Assembly (NCBI GenBank): GCA_013001885.1
Contig: JABDLD010000046.1
Coordinates: 1 to 64,000 of the forward strand
DNA from: Lysobacterales bacterium
Lineage (GTDB): Bacteria; Pseudomonadota; Gammaproteobacteria; Xanthomonadales; SZUA-36
Direction of reading: 5' to 3'
Length of the DNA: 64,000 bases
Shown here: positions 54,482-62,842 of the stretch, piece after piece
How the letters are laid out: each line of letters opens with the position of its first letter
Numbering within the stretch: position 1 is the stretch's first letter
Position numbers and translations under genes: made by a program
The notes under the pieces: generated by a model
Database searches by the model: none
Seen by the model: only the letters and a program-made list of their open reading frames with translations
What the model was told of the DNA's origin: nothing

Positions 54482-56647
54482 TCAGACCACGATCCCCGAT
54501 CGGCTGAAGGGCAACGCCCTGATCCGGGTCCCGGTGGCTGCAAAAATCGCGTTGCTGATCGCCGGCGTTGCCGGTGCGATGGGCGGCTCGCCGAGCCCCA
54601 TCGGCGAATGATCACTCTGGATGAAGTGACACTCGATTTCCGGCGCCTGGTTGATTCGCAGCAATTCATAATCAGTGAAGTTGCTCTGCACCGCCGCACC
54701 GTTGGCAAAAGTGATTTCCAGCTGCGCCGTGCTTAGCGCATCAATCACGGCGCCCTCGACCTGGTTGCGCGCGCCGCTCAGGTTGATTACCGGCCCCACG
54801 TCGATTCCGGACCAGACTTTCTCCACCTTGATCCTTGTGCCGTCGGCAACGACCTGGGCGACGTGCGAGACGAAACCGCCGTGGTCGAAATGAAACGCCA
54901 TGCCCAATCCGCGATTCGGTCCGGGATCACGTCCCCATCCCGCTTTTTCCGCGGCCACCCGAAGCGTGTCGCTGGTCCGTGCGAGGTCGAGCGGCGGATC
55001 GCCAAAGGACCGCGACAGCAGATCGAGCCGGAATTCGAGCTGATCGCGCCCCGCCGCCAACGCGACTTCGTCGAAGAAACTCTGGTAGGCGAAACAGTAG
55101 GCTGAGTGGCCGGGCGAGCGCCACGGACCGGTGGGCACGTTCGTTTCGATAGTGGATTGACGAAGCCGAAAATGAGGCACCAGGCCAGCCGGGTAATGAT
55201 TCGGCGACAGGCCGGCCCCCGATATAGTCTCGCCGTTGCGCCCAAAAGTGATGAAGTGGTGATCGAAAGCGGCCATACGGCCGGCGCCATCAAGACCCGC
55301 GGTGAAATGGTGCCATGCGGCCGGCCGGTAGAAGTCGTGACCCATGTCGTCTTCACGTGTCCACTGCAACTGGATCGGGCGGCGTATTTCACGGGCAATC
55401 CAGGCTGCTTCCACCATGAAATCGTTAACCAGTTTGCGGCCGAAGCCGCCGCCGATGCGGGTAATGTTCACGTGAATCTGCTTTTCCGGAATGCCCAGCA
55501 CACCGGCGATCAGCGACCGCCCCGATTTTGGATTCTGTGAAGGCGCCCAAAGCTCCATTTTCCCGGATTCGTGATACAGCGCCGTGCAGTTCTGCGGTTC
55601 CATGTTGGCATGGGAAACGAAGGGATAGTAGTAGCTGGCTTCAACCACTTTTTCAGACGCGGCCAGCGCCTCTTCCACGGCGCCGTCCGCCCGCTGAACT
55701 TCACCGGTCTCCTTTGCCAGGGCGGCGGCCCGGCGGTCGAAATCCGCCGTCGAGTCCGCGTGGCTGGTTTCCCAGTCAACCCGGAGTTTCTCTCGGGCCG
55801 AGTCGGCCTGCCACCAGGATTCCGCCACGATGGCGACACCGGGCATCAGTCCGTGCAGGTTATCCGTGCCCTCCACGACGAACGCGTGGGTCACACCGGA
55901 CAGCTTGCGGATCTCCTCGGTGTTGGCGCTGCGAACCTTGCCGCCGTACGTCGGGCATTTCTGGAATACTGCGTACAGCATTCCATCCAGGCGCGTATCC
56001 GCGCCAAACAGGGGCTGACCGGTCAGAATGCTGTGGTTGTCGACTCCCGGCACGAACGTGCCCAGCAATGAGAAATCTGCCGGCCGGCTTTTCAGTTTCA
56101 AATCAGCAACTGCGGGTACGGGCAGGGTGGCTGCAAGGTCCAGCAACTCGACATAGCGCACCGTCCGGCCTGACGCCTGGTGGTGGATGCTGCCGCTGGC
56201 GGCGGAACATTCGCTGACGGGCACATCCCATTTCCGGGCCGCGGCGGCTTTCAGCAGGACCATGGCCCCGGTGCCGGCGATACGCAGATCGTCCCAGCCG
56301 TCCGGAGTACCCCGGCTTCCGCCAACCACCTGTCGGCCGTAGCGGTCGTCCAGCGGAGCCTGCTCCACGCTGACGTCTTTCCAGTCGACCTCGAGGCATT
56401 CGGCCACGACCATCGGGAACGCGGTCTTGACGCCCTGGCCGGCTTCGGGATTTTTGCTGACGATCGTCACCGAGCCGTCACGGTTGATCCGGACGTACAG
56501 GTTGGGCGCCCAGGTCTCAGCGATCTGTTCACCTTCGCCAGGCGCTGCGCTCCAGCCGACGCCGACGACCAGGGCGCCGGAAGCCAGAAGTGAAACCTTA
56601 AGAAAAGACCGGCGGTTCAAATCGGGAGTCTTTGCGCGTACTTTCAT
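54482..56647 (-). CDS. Molybdopterin-binding oxidoreductase large subunit, IorB-like
   Basis: A 721-residue xanthine-oxidase-family subunit of the isoquinoline 1-oxidoreductase/aldehyde dehydrogenase type. A Tat-type signal is visible ([20 protein letters not shown], with Arg12-Arg13). Family marks include [74 protein letters not shown] and the Mo-site [19 protein letters not shown] with the catalytic Glu. It binds the molybdenum-cytosine-dinucleotide cofactor and pairs with the [2Fe-2S] subunit encoded upstream, which it overlaps by four bases. No FAD subunit or cofactor-insertion genes are nearby. The substrate, an aldehyde or N-heterocycle, is unknown. Confidence 0.9.
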   Translation of the reverse strand: MKVRAKTPDLNRRSFLKVSLLASGALVVGVGWSAAPGEGEQIAETWAPNLYVRINRDGSVTIVSKNPEAGQGVKTAFPMVVAECLEVDWKDVSVEQAPLDDRYGRQVVGGSRGTPDGWDDLRIAGTGAMVLLKAAAARKWDVPVSECSAASGSIHHQASGRTVRYVELLDLAATLPVPAVADLKLKSRPADFSLLGTFVPGVDNHSILTGQPLFGADTRLDGMLYAVFQKCPTYGGKVRSANTEEIRKLSGVTHAFVVEGTDNLHGLMPGVAIVAESWWQADSAREKLRVDWETSHADSTADFDRRAAALAKETGEVQRADGAVEEALAASEKVVEASYYYPFVSHANMEPQNCTALYHESGKMELWAPSQNPKSGRSLIAGVLGIPEKQIHVNITRIGGGFGRKLVNDFMVEAAWIAREIRRPIQLQWTREDDMGHDFYRPAAWHHFTAGLDGAGRMAAFDHHFITFGRNGETISGAGLSPNHYPAGLVPHFRLRQSTIETNVPTGPWRSPGHSAYCFAYQSFFDEVALAAGRDQLEFRLDLLSRSFGDPPLDLARTSDTLRVAAEKAGWGRDPGPNRGLGMAFHFDHGGFVSHVAQVVADGTRIKVEKVWSGIDVGPVINLSGARNQVEGAVIDALSTAQLEITFANGAAVQSNFTDYELLRINQAPEIECHFIQSDHSPMGLGEPPIAPATPAISNAIFAATGTRIRALPFSRSGIVV

Positions 56648-57123
56648 GATGCACTCCCCAGTTCGGCTGCGTAGCGTGCAGCGAGCTTGATGGCTTTACG
56701 AATGCGGTAATACGTGCCGCAGCGGCAGATGACGCCCGCCATGGCTGCGTCAATATCCTCGTCCGCCGGATCCGGTTTGCGCTCCAGCAGGGCCGCCGCT
56801 GTCAGTATTTGGCCGCCCTGGCAGTAGCCGCACTGGGGAACGTCTTCTTCGTTCCACGCGACCTGGACCGGGTGATCGCCTTTGGGCGCCAATCCCTCAA
56901 TCGTGGTGATCTCGTTTCCGGCCATCGCGGCGGCAGGAAGCGTGCAGGAACGCGCAGGCTCGCCGTCAACCAACACGGTGCAGCTGCCGCAGATTCCGAT
57001 TCCGCAGCTGTACTTGGTTCCCACGAGGTTCAGCTTGTCGCGCAGCACCCACAGCAGCGGCATGTCGGGAGGGGCGTCCACGGTGTGGGTTTTTCCATTG
57101 ATGTTGAGTTTGAGCCGACTCAC
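56644..57123 (-). CDS. [2Fe-2S] subunit of molybdenum oxidoreductase, IorA-like
   Basis: A 159-residue iron-sulfur protein that passes electrons from the molybdenum site. The N-terminal ferredoxin-like [2Fe-2S] domain has [20 protein letters not shown] and a following Cys; the C-terminal helical domain carries the second cluster motif CGYCQGGQI.. and [13 protein letters not shown]. Both are standard for IorA/CoxS-type subunits. It lies upstream of the large subunit with a four-base overlap (the large-subunit ATG inside the end of this gene), so both are made together. The divergent AKR gene starts 168 bases away. Confidence 0.93.
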   Translation of the reverse strand: MSRLKLNINGKTHTVDAPPDMPLLWVLRDKLNLVGTKYSCGIGICGSCTVLVDGEPARSCTLPAAAMAGNEITTIEGLAPKGDHPVQVAWNEEDVPQCGYCQGGQILTAAALLERKPDPADEDIDAAMAGVICRCGTYYRIRKAIKLAARYAAELGSAS

Positions 57124-57291
57124 TTTGAATGCCCTCCGTGTACCATTGACGGGTGTTCCCTGAAATCTATCACAGGAAATGATGTGGTCTGCCGCCTCAG
57201 GTCAATAAAACGCCCCCCGCGATGCTGCAGAATCAGTGTTTGCAGAGGGCCGCACAGATCGCAATAAGTAAAAATCGAAACGAGGTTCCAG

Positions 57292-58272
57292 ATGAAAAAG
57301 CGCATTCTTGGAAAAAGCGGTTTCAGGGTTTCCGAAATGGGTCTGGGTTGCTGGCAGCTAGGCGGTGACTTTGGTCCGGTCAGTGATGACCTGTCAGGAC
57401 AGATTTTACGGGCTGCCGCCGAATCAGGCATTGATTTCTGGGATACAGCGGACGTTTACGGCGGCGGCCAGAGCGAAAGCCGCATCGGCCGGTATCTGTC
57501 CGCCAACCCCTCCAAGACCATCGTCGCAACCAAGGTTGGCCGTGCCGCGGGACTGTTTCCCGACGGATACTCTCGGAAGAAAGTCAGGGCAAACATCGAG
57601 CAATCGGCCCGCAGACTGCAGGTTGACGAAATCGACCTCGTGCAGCTGCACTGCGTGCCGCTGGAGGTGATGCAGGCGGGCGACATCCTCGCCTGGCTGG
57701 AAGACTTTCAGCAGGAGGGCCTGATCAGGGCGTTTGGAGCCAGCGTGGAAACCATCGAAGAGGCGATGGCGGTCATCAGCCACCCCAAGCTGGTTTCGCT
57801 GCAGATCGTGTTCAACCTGTTTCGCCAGCAGGCCATCGGCCGGCTGTTTCCCGCCGCGCGTGCGAACGACGTTGGGATCGTTGTCCGCCTGCCGCTGGCC
57901 AGCGGCGTGCTGGGCGGAAAGATGGCCCATGGCCAGCAGTTCGCCGAGTCCGATCACCGCCACTACAACCGCGAAGGCGCATTTTTCAGCCAGGGGGAGA
58001 CTTTTTCCGGCGTGCCTTTCGACACCGCGGTGAATTTTGTCGAAGAAATGAGGCGCTGGCTGCCTGAAGGGATGAGCATGGCGCAAATGGCGATGCGCTG
58101 GATTCTGGATTACCCTGAAGTAAGCACCGTGATTGCCGGCGCGACCCGGCCGGAACAGGTGCTGGAAAACGCCGGCATCAGCGCACTGGCCCCGCTGCCG
58201 GCGGAACTGCACCAGAAGCTGGCGGATTTTTTCACGCAGAAAGTCGAAGCGTCCATCGTTGTCGAAGTCTGA
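57292..58272 (+). CDS. Aldo/keto reductase
   Basis: A 326-residue NADPH-dependent oxidoreductase with the (alpha/beta)8 barrel of the AKR family. The catalytic residues are visible: Asp and Tyr in DTADVYGGGQSE, Lys in IVATKVGRAAG and His in LVQLHCVPL. The C-terminal IAGATRPEQVLENA resembles the cofactor phosphate loop. The LGCWQLGGDFG start is typical of the YghZ/YdhF-like group. The ATG at 57292 has GAGG upstream. It is 19 bases before the HMG-CoA reductase start, so the two probably form an operon. Substrate unknown. Confidence 0.9.
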   Translation: MKKRILGKSGFRVSEMGLGCWQLGGDFGPVSDDLSGQILRAAAESGIDFWDTADVYGGGQSESRIGRYLSANPSKTIVATKVGRAAGLFPDGYSRKKVRANIEQSARRLQVDEIDLVQLHCVPLEVMQAGDILAWLEDFQQEGLIRAFGASVETIEEAMAVISHPKLVSLQIVFNLFRQQAIGRLFPAARANDVGIVVRLPLASGVLGGKMAHGQQFAESDHRHYNREGAFFSQGETFSGVPFDTAVNFVEEMRRWLPEGMSMAQMAMRWILDYPEVSTVIAGATRPEQVLENAGISALAPLPAELHQKLADFFTQKVEASIVVEV

Positions 58273-58291
58273 TCCTGACCCGAGGTTGCCC

Positions 58292-59470
58292 ATGTCCAGA
58301 GCAAAATCCATTCCGCGCAGCAAAGAAAACGATTACTCCAGGGACCAGGCGGCGAGGCGCTGTGATTTCATCGCGGAAAAAACTGGCGCCCGTCTCGAGA
58401 GCATATCCAGCTATTCGGTCGACCCGGCAGTTGTTCGCGGCAACGTGGAGAATTTCATCGGCACGGTGCAGATGCCGCTGGGCCTGGCAGGTCCGCTGCG
58501 GCTATGCGGTGAGCATGCGCAGGGTGATTTTTATGTACCGCTGGCCACCACCGAGGGAACCCTGGTGGCGAGTTACAGCAGGGGAATGAGAGCGATCAGC
58601 GAATCGGGAGGCGTGCGGGCGACCGTGGTCAAGCATTCAATGCAGCGGGCACCTGTGTTCCTGTTTGCCAATGCGCTGGAGGCACGTGAATTTGGACAGT
58701 GGCTGCAAACGGAACTCGATGAAATAAGAAGGGTCGCCGAATCGACCACTCAGAGCGGAAAGCTGATCGAGATTGAACAGTATCCGGTTGCCAACATGCT
58801 GTATACGCGATTTTGCTACACAACGGGTGACGCCGCGGGACAGAATATGACCGGCAAGGCGACCTATGTCGCATGTGAGTGGATCAGAAAGACGCACCCG
58901 CTTAAACCGAAGTACTTCCTCTCCGGCGCGATCGACACGGACAAGAAGCATTCGGCCATGAACCTGATACAGACGCGCGGAAAACGGGTCATTGCCGAAT
59001 TCACGCTTAAAAAGGAGGTTGCACGTGAGCTGTTGAGGGTCGAACCTTCGGACCTTTACCGGTATCGGCAGATTGCCGCCACCGGCGCTTTGCAGGCAGG
59101 CACCGCTTATAGTGGCGCCCACTCCGCCAACGGCATCGCCGCACTGTTCATCGCGACCGGTCAGGACGAGGCCAACGTCGCCGAGTCTCATGCCGGCATG
59201 ACCTTCGGCCAGTTGTTGGAAAATGGCGATTATTACTGGTCGGTTACTCTACCCGCAGTGATCTGCGCGACCTATGGCGGCGGCACCGGGCTGCCGTCTC
59301 AGCGCGAGTGTCTCGAAATGCTCGGATGCTATGGCACGGGCAAGGCAGACAAACTTGCCGAGATTGTGGCCGCGGTGGTTCTGGCCGGAGACGTATCTCT
59401 GACCAGTGCGATTCTGGCCGGCGACTGGGTCAGGAGCCACGAAGCTCACGGCCGCAACCGGCCTGGCTGA
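58292..59470 (+). CDS. Class I hydroxymethylglutaryl-CoA reductase
   Basis: A 392-residue HMG-CoA reductase, which makes mevalonate from HMG-CoA with NADPH. The dimer motif ENFIGTVQMPLGLAGPL (about residues 53-69) and the four catalytic residues are present: Glu88 in TTEGTLVAS, Lys in DTDKKHS, Asp in ATGQDEAN, and the C-terminal His in VRSHEAHGRNRPG. The His plus the SHxxHxRNR ending mark the class I (eukaryote/archaea-like) group. No membrane domain is present. The ATG at 58292 has GAGG upstream; the longer frame to 58133 overlaps the AKR gene. Most gammaproteobacteria use the MEP route, so this gene is unusual. No other mevalonate genes are in the window. Confidence 0.9.
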   Translation: MSRAKSIPRSKENDYSRDQAARRCDFIAEKTGARLESISSYSVDPAVVRGNVENFIGTVQMPLGLAGPLRLCGEHAQGDFYVPLATTEGTLVASYSRGMRAISESGGVRATVVKHSMQRAPVFLFANALEAREFGQWLQTELDEIRRVAESTTQSGKLIEIEQYPVANMLYTRFCYTTGDAAGQNMTGKATYVACEWIRKTHPLKPKYFLSGAIDTDKKHSAMNLIQTRGKRVIAEFTLKKEVARELLRVEPSDLYRYRQIAATGALQAGTAYSGAHSANGIAALFIATGQDEANVAESHAGMTFGQLLENGDYYWSVTLPAVICATYGGGTGLPSQRECLEMLGCYGTGKADKLAEIVAAVVLAGDVSLTSAILAGDWVRSHEAHGRNRPG

Positions 59471-59473
59471 GCC

Positions 59474-60886
59474 CTATACCAGCCCGGCGAATTCTTCCAT
59501 TTCTGACAGCGTGTCTTCGAGGCAGTCCAGCAGTCGCTGAATGCTGGGCAGCGATCTCCTGCAGGCAATTATCCCGAAATCCAGTTGATCGCCGTAGCTG
59601 ACCAGCGTGATGTTCAGCGACTGGCCGTGTACAACGATACTGGCCGGATAGATACCGTCGAGGCGGGCCCCGTTCCAGTACATTTTCTTTTTCGGCCCGG
59701 GAACATTCGATATTACGAGGTTAAAGGCCGGCAGGGCTTTCTCGAGACTGAGCAGTTTGCTGATCACCATGGGTGACATGGCGATCTGTGTGAATAGCTC
59801 CGCTTCACCTGCTGACAGCCCGGAATAGAGTTCTTTTCCGGCCAGCATCGATTCCCGGATGGTGGTAAATCGCTCACCGGGGTCTTCCAGGTGGGTAGCG
59901 AGGTTGGCGACAATAAAACCAACCGCGTTCGACGATTCCAGGTCCCCCTCCACGCGCAGTGAGATTGGGACCATAGCTTTGAGCGGTTTATTGGGCAAGG
60001 CGCCGGATTGCAGGAGATAACGGCGCAGCCCTCCGGCACACATCGCGAGCACAGCGTCGTTCAATGTGCCTCCGAGGGCGCGCCCGGCCGCCCTGATGCG
60101 CTGATAGGGCCAGCTTTGAGCCACGAATCGCCTGGAGCCAGTCACCTCGCTGCTGATAATGCTTCGCGGGACGGCATGCCACGGCGCATTGAGCGCGGGA
60201 TTTCCGCCCAGCCAAACGTTGGCGTACTTCATCACGGCCTGGGCGAGGTTCTTGCCGCTGCCTATTTGCTCGGTGAGTTTGTCCGCCAGTGACTTGATAT
60301 CACTGCTGCTGGCCGAGACTGCTTTGCGGGTTGCCAGGTTCTTCTTCTTGTAATGTTCCCAGGCTTCAAGTGACAGCGGTGATTGGTTTACCCGGCCGCG
60401 GTTGCTGGCGGACAGCATGCTGTCGGTCAGATGCATCGCGGCCACCCCATCGAGCATGCAGTGGTGGGTCTTGAGATAAGTGGCGAACTGGTTGCCGGCG
60501 AGGCCTTCTATCAGGTGCATTTCCCACAGTGGACGGTTACGGTCCAGCAAGGTGCTGTGCAGACGGGATATCAGCGCAAAAAGTTCGCGGTACCGGCCGG
60601 GCCGGGGCAGGGCGGAATGCCGGATGTGGTACTCGATATCAAAATCCTGGTCCTGTTCCCAACTGAACGTCAGGTTGGCTTTGCTCAGCAGGTTATTGGA
60701 GAGCCGCTGGTTGAACATGGGACGCAAATCCGTTCCCGCCAGCAGGATTTCCTTCAACCCGTTAAGAAATTTGCGTTTGTCGACACCTTTTGGATAACTG
60801 TAAAGGCTGACGCCACCCGTGTGCATGGGGGTCTCGCGATTTTCCGCGATCAGGAAACTGCTGTCGAGGATGTTCAGTCGTGTCAT
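59474..60886 (-). CDS. Wax ester synthase / diacylglycerol acyltransferase (WS/DGAT)
   Basis: A 470-residue bifunctional acyltransferase that joins acyl-CoA to fatty alcohols or diacylglycerol to make storage lipid. The catalytic HHxxxDG is present as HHCMLDG at residues 141-147. Other marks are RPLWEMHLIEGLAG before it, GGTLNDAVLAMCAGGLRRYLL (the NDVVLA-like motif) and SNVPGPKKKMYWNGA near the C-terminus. No signal peptide; it works at the cytoplasmic membrane or lipid body surface. It is convergent with the HMG-CoA reductase gene, four bases apart, and divergent from the SnoaL-like gene. Confidence 0.92.
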   Translation of the reverse strand: MTRLNILDSSFLIAENRETPMHTGGVSLYSYPKGVDKRKFLNGLKEILLAGTDLRPMFNQRLSNNLLSKANLTFSWEQDQDFDIEYHIRHSALPRPGRYRELFALISRLHSTLLDRNRPLWEMHLIEGLAGNQFATYLKTHHCMLDGVAAMHLTDSMLSASNRGRVNQSPLSLEAWEHYKKKNLATRKAVSASSSDIKSLADKLTEQIGSGKNLAQAVMKYANVWLGGNPALNAPWHAVPRSIISSEVTGSRRFVAQSWPYQRIRAAGRALGGTLNDAVLAMCAGGLRRYLLQSGALPNKPLKAMVPISLRVEGDLESSNAVGFIVANLATHLEDPGERFTTIRESMLAGKELYSGLSAGEAELFTQIAMSPMVISKLLSLEKALPAFNLVISNVPGPKKKMYWNGARLDGIYPASIVVHGQSLNITLVSYGDQLDFGIIACRRSLPSIQRLLDCLEDTLSEMEEFAGLV

Positions 60887-61017
60887 GACGCTTCAGTATA
60901 CCTCTGCAGGTTCCGGTCCGTTACGAATGATCGCCCGGCTTGTCGCACGATATAACTGTGCTAGAGTCTCGCTGTAGGCTTTCGAAACACGTGGTTGCAC
61001 CGGTTGAGAGAATTCCC

Positions 61018-61425
61018 ATGAAAATTGTCCTGATGATGTTGCTGCTGATTCTGGCGGGTCCGTTAAACGCCGATACGGAAACTGAAATCACCGCCGCGCT
61101 TGATTATTTTTCCGAAGTCTGGAATGAAGGCGACGTCCAGGCGATCCGCGGATACTACCATCCCGATTTTGTGTTGGTCAGTCAGAACGGAATCGTTGCG
61201 CTTAAGGAACGCATGGAGGACATCAAGAGCATCACCGAGGAGGACCAGGACCGGGGCGTCTTGGAAGTATCGCAGGTAACGGTCAAAACGCTGGGAGAAA
61301 AACACGCGATGGTCCATGCTTTTTCAGTCCTGACGTTCAAAGACGGTTCAGCGTTCAAACGGTGGTTCACGACGGTGTACGAGAAGACCCCGTTCGGGTG
61401 GAAAGCGGTTTTGACCCAGGAGTAA
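61018..61425 (+). CDS. Exported SnoaL/DUF4440-like small protein
   Basis: A 135-residue protein with a signal peptide (VLMMLLLILAGPLNA, cleavage near residue 18). The rest resembles a SnoaL-like/NTF2 fold of the DUF4440 type: helix AALDYFSEVWNEGDVQAIRGYY, HPDFVLVS, then beta strands VKTLGEKHAMVHAFSVLTFK and RWFTTVYEKTPFGWKAVLTQ. Such proteins bind small ligands, sometimes as isomerases; no catalytic residue can be assigned. The ATG at 61018 is chosen at the start of the signal sequence, with GAGAG upstream; the frame to 60940 is open but lacks family support. Its stop overlaps the next start (TAATG). Confidence 0.7.
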   Translation: MKIVLMMLLLILAGPLNADTETEITAALDYFSEVWNEGDVQAIRGYYHPDFVLVSQNGIVALKERMEDIKSITEEDQDRGVLEVSQVTVKTLGEKHAMVHAFSVLTFKDGSAFKRWFTTVYEKTPFGWKAVLTQE

Positions 61426-62753
61426 TGGAGCATCTGACCCTTGCATTCCTGTTTGGCGGTCTGAGTGCGGCCTCCCTGCCGCTGGGCGCCGCCGTTGGCA
61501 TCTGGCTTAATCCGAGTTTACGTTTAACGGCCGCCGTCATGGCTTTTGGCGCCGGCGCCCTGTTGTGCGCGCTCACGCTCGAACTGGTTGTGCCGGCGCT
61601 GGCTCATTTTCCGGACGACCCTTTCGAAAGTTTTAAATGGATGGCCATTGGCGCGATGACCGGTTGCCTGCTTTTCATTGGCCTCGACCGGGCTTTGTCC
61701 GAAATGGGCGGGTATTTGCGCAAGCATTCGACGATTGCGCATCGCCTGAAGCACAGTAAAAAAAAGCACTATCGAAAAATCCTGGACAAGCTCTCGGTGC
61801 TGGACGTGATGCTGGCCCTGCCCCCTGATGAAATAAAACGCGTTGTCAGTGATATTGAAAAGCGGGTGTTCAAATCGGGTGAACTCATCTGTCACGAGGA
61901 AGATCCCTGCGACGCACTGTTCCTGATCGAGTCCGGCAAAGTCATGATTCACCCGCACGAGGCCAATGAAAAAGCCGGCAGGATTTCATTGCTGAATAAG
62001 GGTGACGCATTCGGCGAGATGGCGCTGGTTACCGGCGTGCCTGCGATCAAACGGGCGGAGGCCGTGGAAGACACCGTTCTGTGGGAGGTCCACAAGGACG
62101 ATTTTAACGAGGTTGTGGCGGTCTCCCCGGGCCTGCGGCACAAGCTGGGACGGCTGGCGGCGCACCATCGCGGCGAGAGCAACAATGATATTCAGCGACA
62201 TCATTCCGAGGCATGGCTCGCTGCAGCCAGTCATAACCTGGAGTCCGAATTGGGGAAGCCGACGGAAGCCGAGATCATTTCAGCCGCTCGTGTGGAAAAG
62301 GGCGGCAGCAACGTGGCCGTGGCTATATGGCTTGGCATTGCATTGGACGGCATACCCGAGTCGCTGGTCATTGGAGGATCCATGACCGGGGCATCCGTCA
62401 GCGTCGCGCTGGTCGGAGGCCTGTTCCTGGCGAACTTTCCCGAGAGCATGTCCAGCGCGTCGGTGATGAAAAAGCAGGGCAGTTCCTCCTTCAACGTGAT
62501 CGCAATGTGGGTCTCCCTGATGCTGATGACGGCCGTCGGAGCCGCCCTGGGGCATCTGTTCATCGCCGATGCGCCCCATCACCTCAAGGCCATGCTGGAG
62601 GGGATGGCAGCCGGCGCGATGCTGGCCATGATTGCGCAAACCATGCTGCCCGAAGCTTTCGAGCACGGGGGTTGGCTGACCGGCCTGATGACGGTTGTCG
62701 GCTTCCTTGCGGCAATCATGATGGGCACGCTGGGGGAATCCTCCTTCCACTGA
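61425..62753 (+). CDS. ZIP-like metal transporter with inserted cyclic-nucleotide-binding domain
   Basis: A 442-residue membrane protein. Membrane helices at about residues 5-28, 34-58 and 72-90 come first. Residues 123-235 form a cyclic-nucleotide-binding domain with the phosphate-binding cassette FGEMALVTGVPAIKRAE (about 196-212), including Glu198 and Arg210. A second membrane region then has ALDGIPESLVIG and LANFPESMSSA, which resemble the metal-binding helices 4 and 5 of ZIP transporters (HNxPEG-type, with Asp in place of His), and QTMLPEAFEHGG. This arrangement suggests a metal transporter gated by cAMP/cGMP or a sensor derived from one. The start overlaps the stop of the upstream gene, so the pair is coupled. 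The function is inference. Confidence 0.6.
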   Translation: MEHLTLAFLFGGLSAASLPLGAAVGIWLNPSLRLTAAVMAFGAGALLCALTLELVVPALAHFPDDPFESFKWMAIGAMTGCLLFIGLDRALSEMGGYLRKHSTIAHRLKHSKKKHYRKILDKLSVLDVMLALPPDEIKRVVSDIEKRVFKSGELICHEEDPCDALFLIESGKVMIHPHEANEKAGRISLLNKGDAFGEMALVTGVPAIKRAEAVEDTVLWEVHKDDFNEVVAVSPGLRHKLGRLAAHHRGESNNDIQRHHSEAWLAAASHNLESELGKPTEAEIISAARVEKGGSNVAVAIWLGIALDGIPESLVIGGSMTGASVSVALVGGLFLANFPESMSSASVMKKQGSSSFNVIAMWVSLMLMTAVGAALGHLFIADAPHHLKAMLEGMAAGAMLAMIAQTMLPEAFEHGGWLTGLMTVVGFLAAIMMGTLGESSFH

Positions 62754-62842
62754 CCAGGAACCCGCTTTAGATCAATGCCGGCATCCGGCATGCTCGTTAT
62801 GCTGGCACCAGTATTCAATCGCCATTTCAAAGAGCCCAAACC

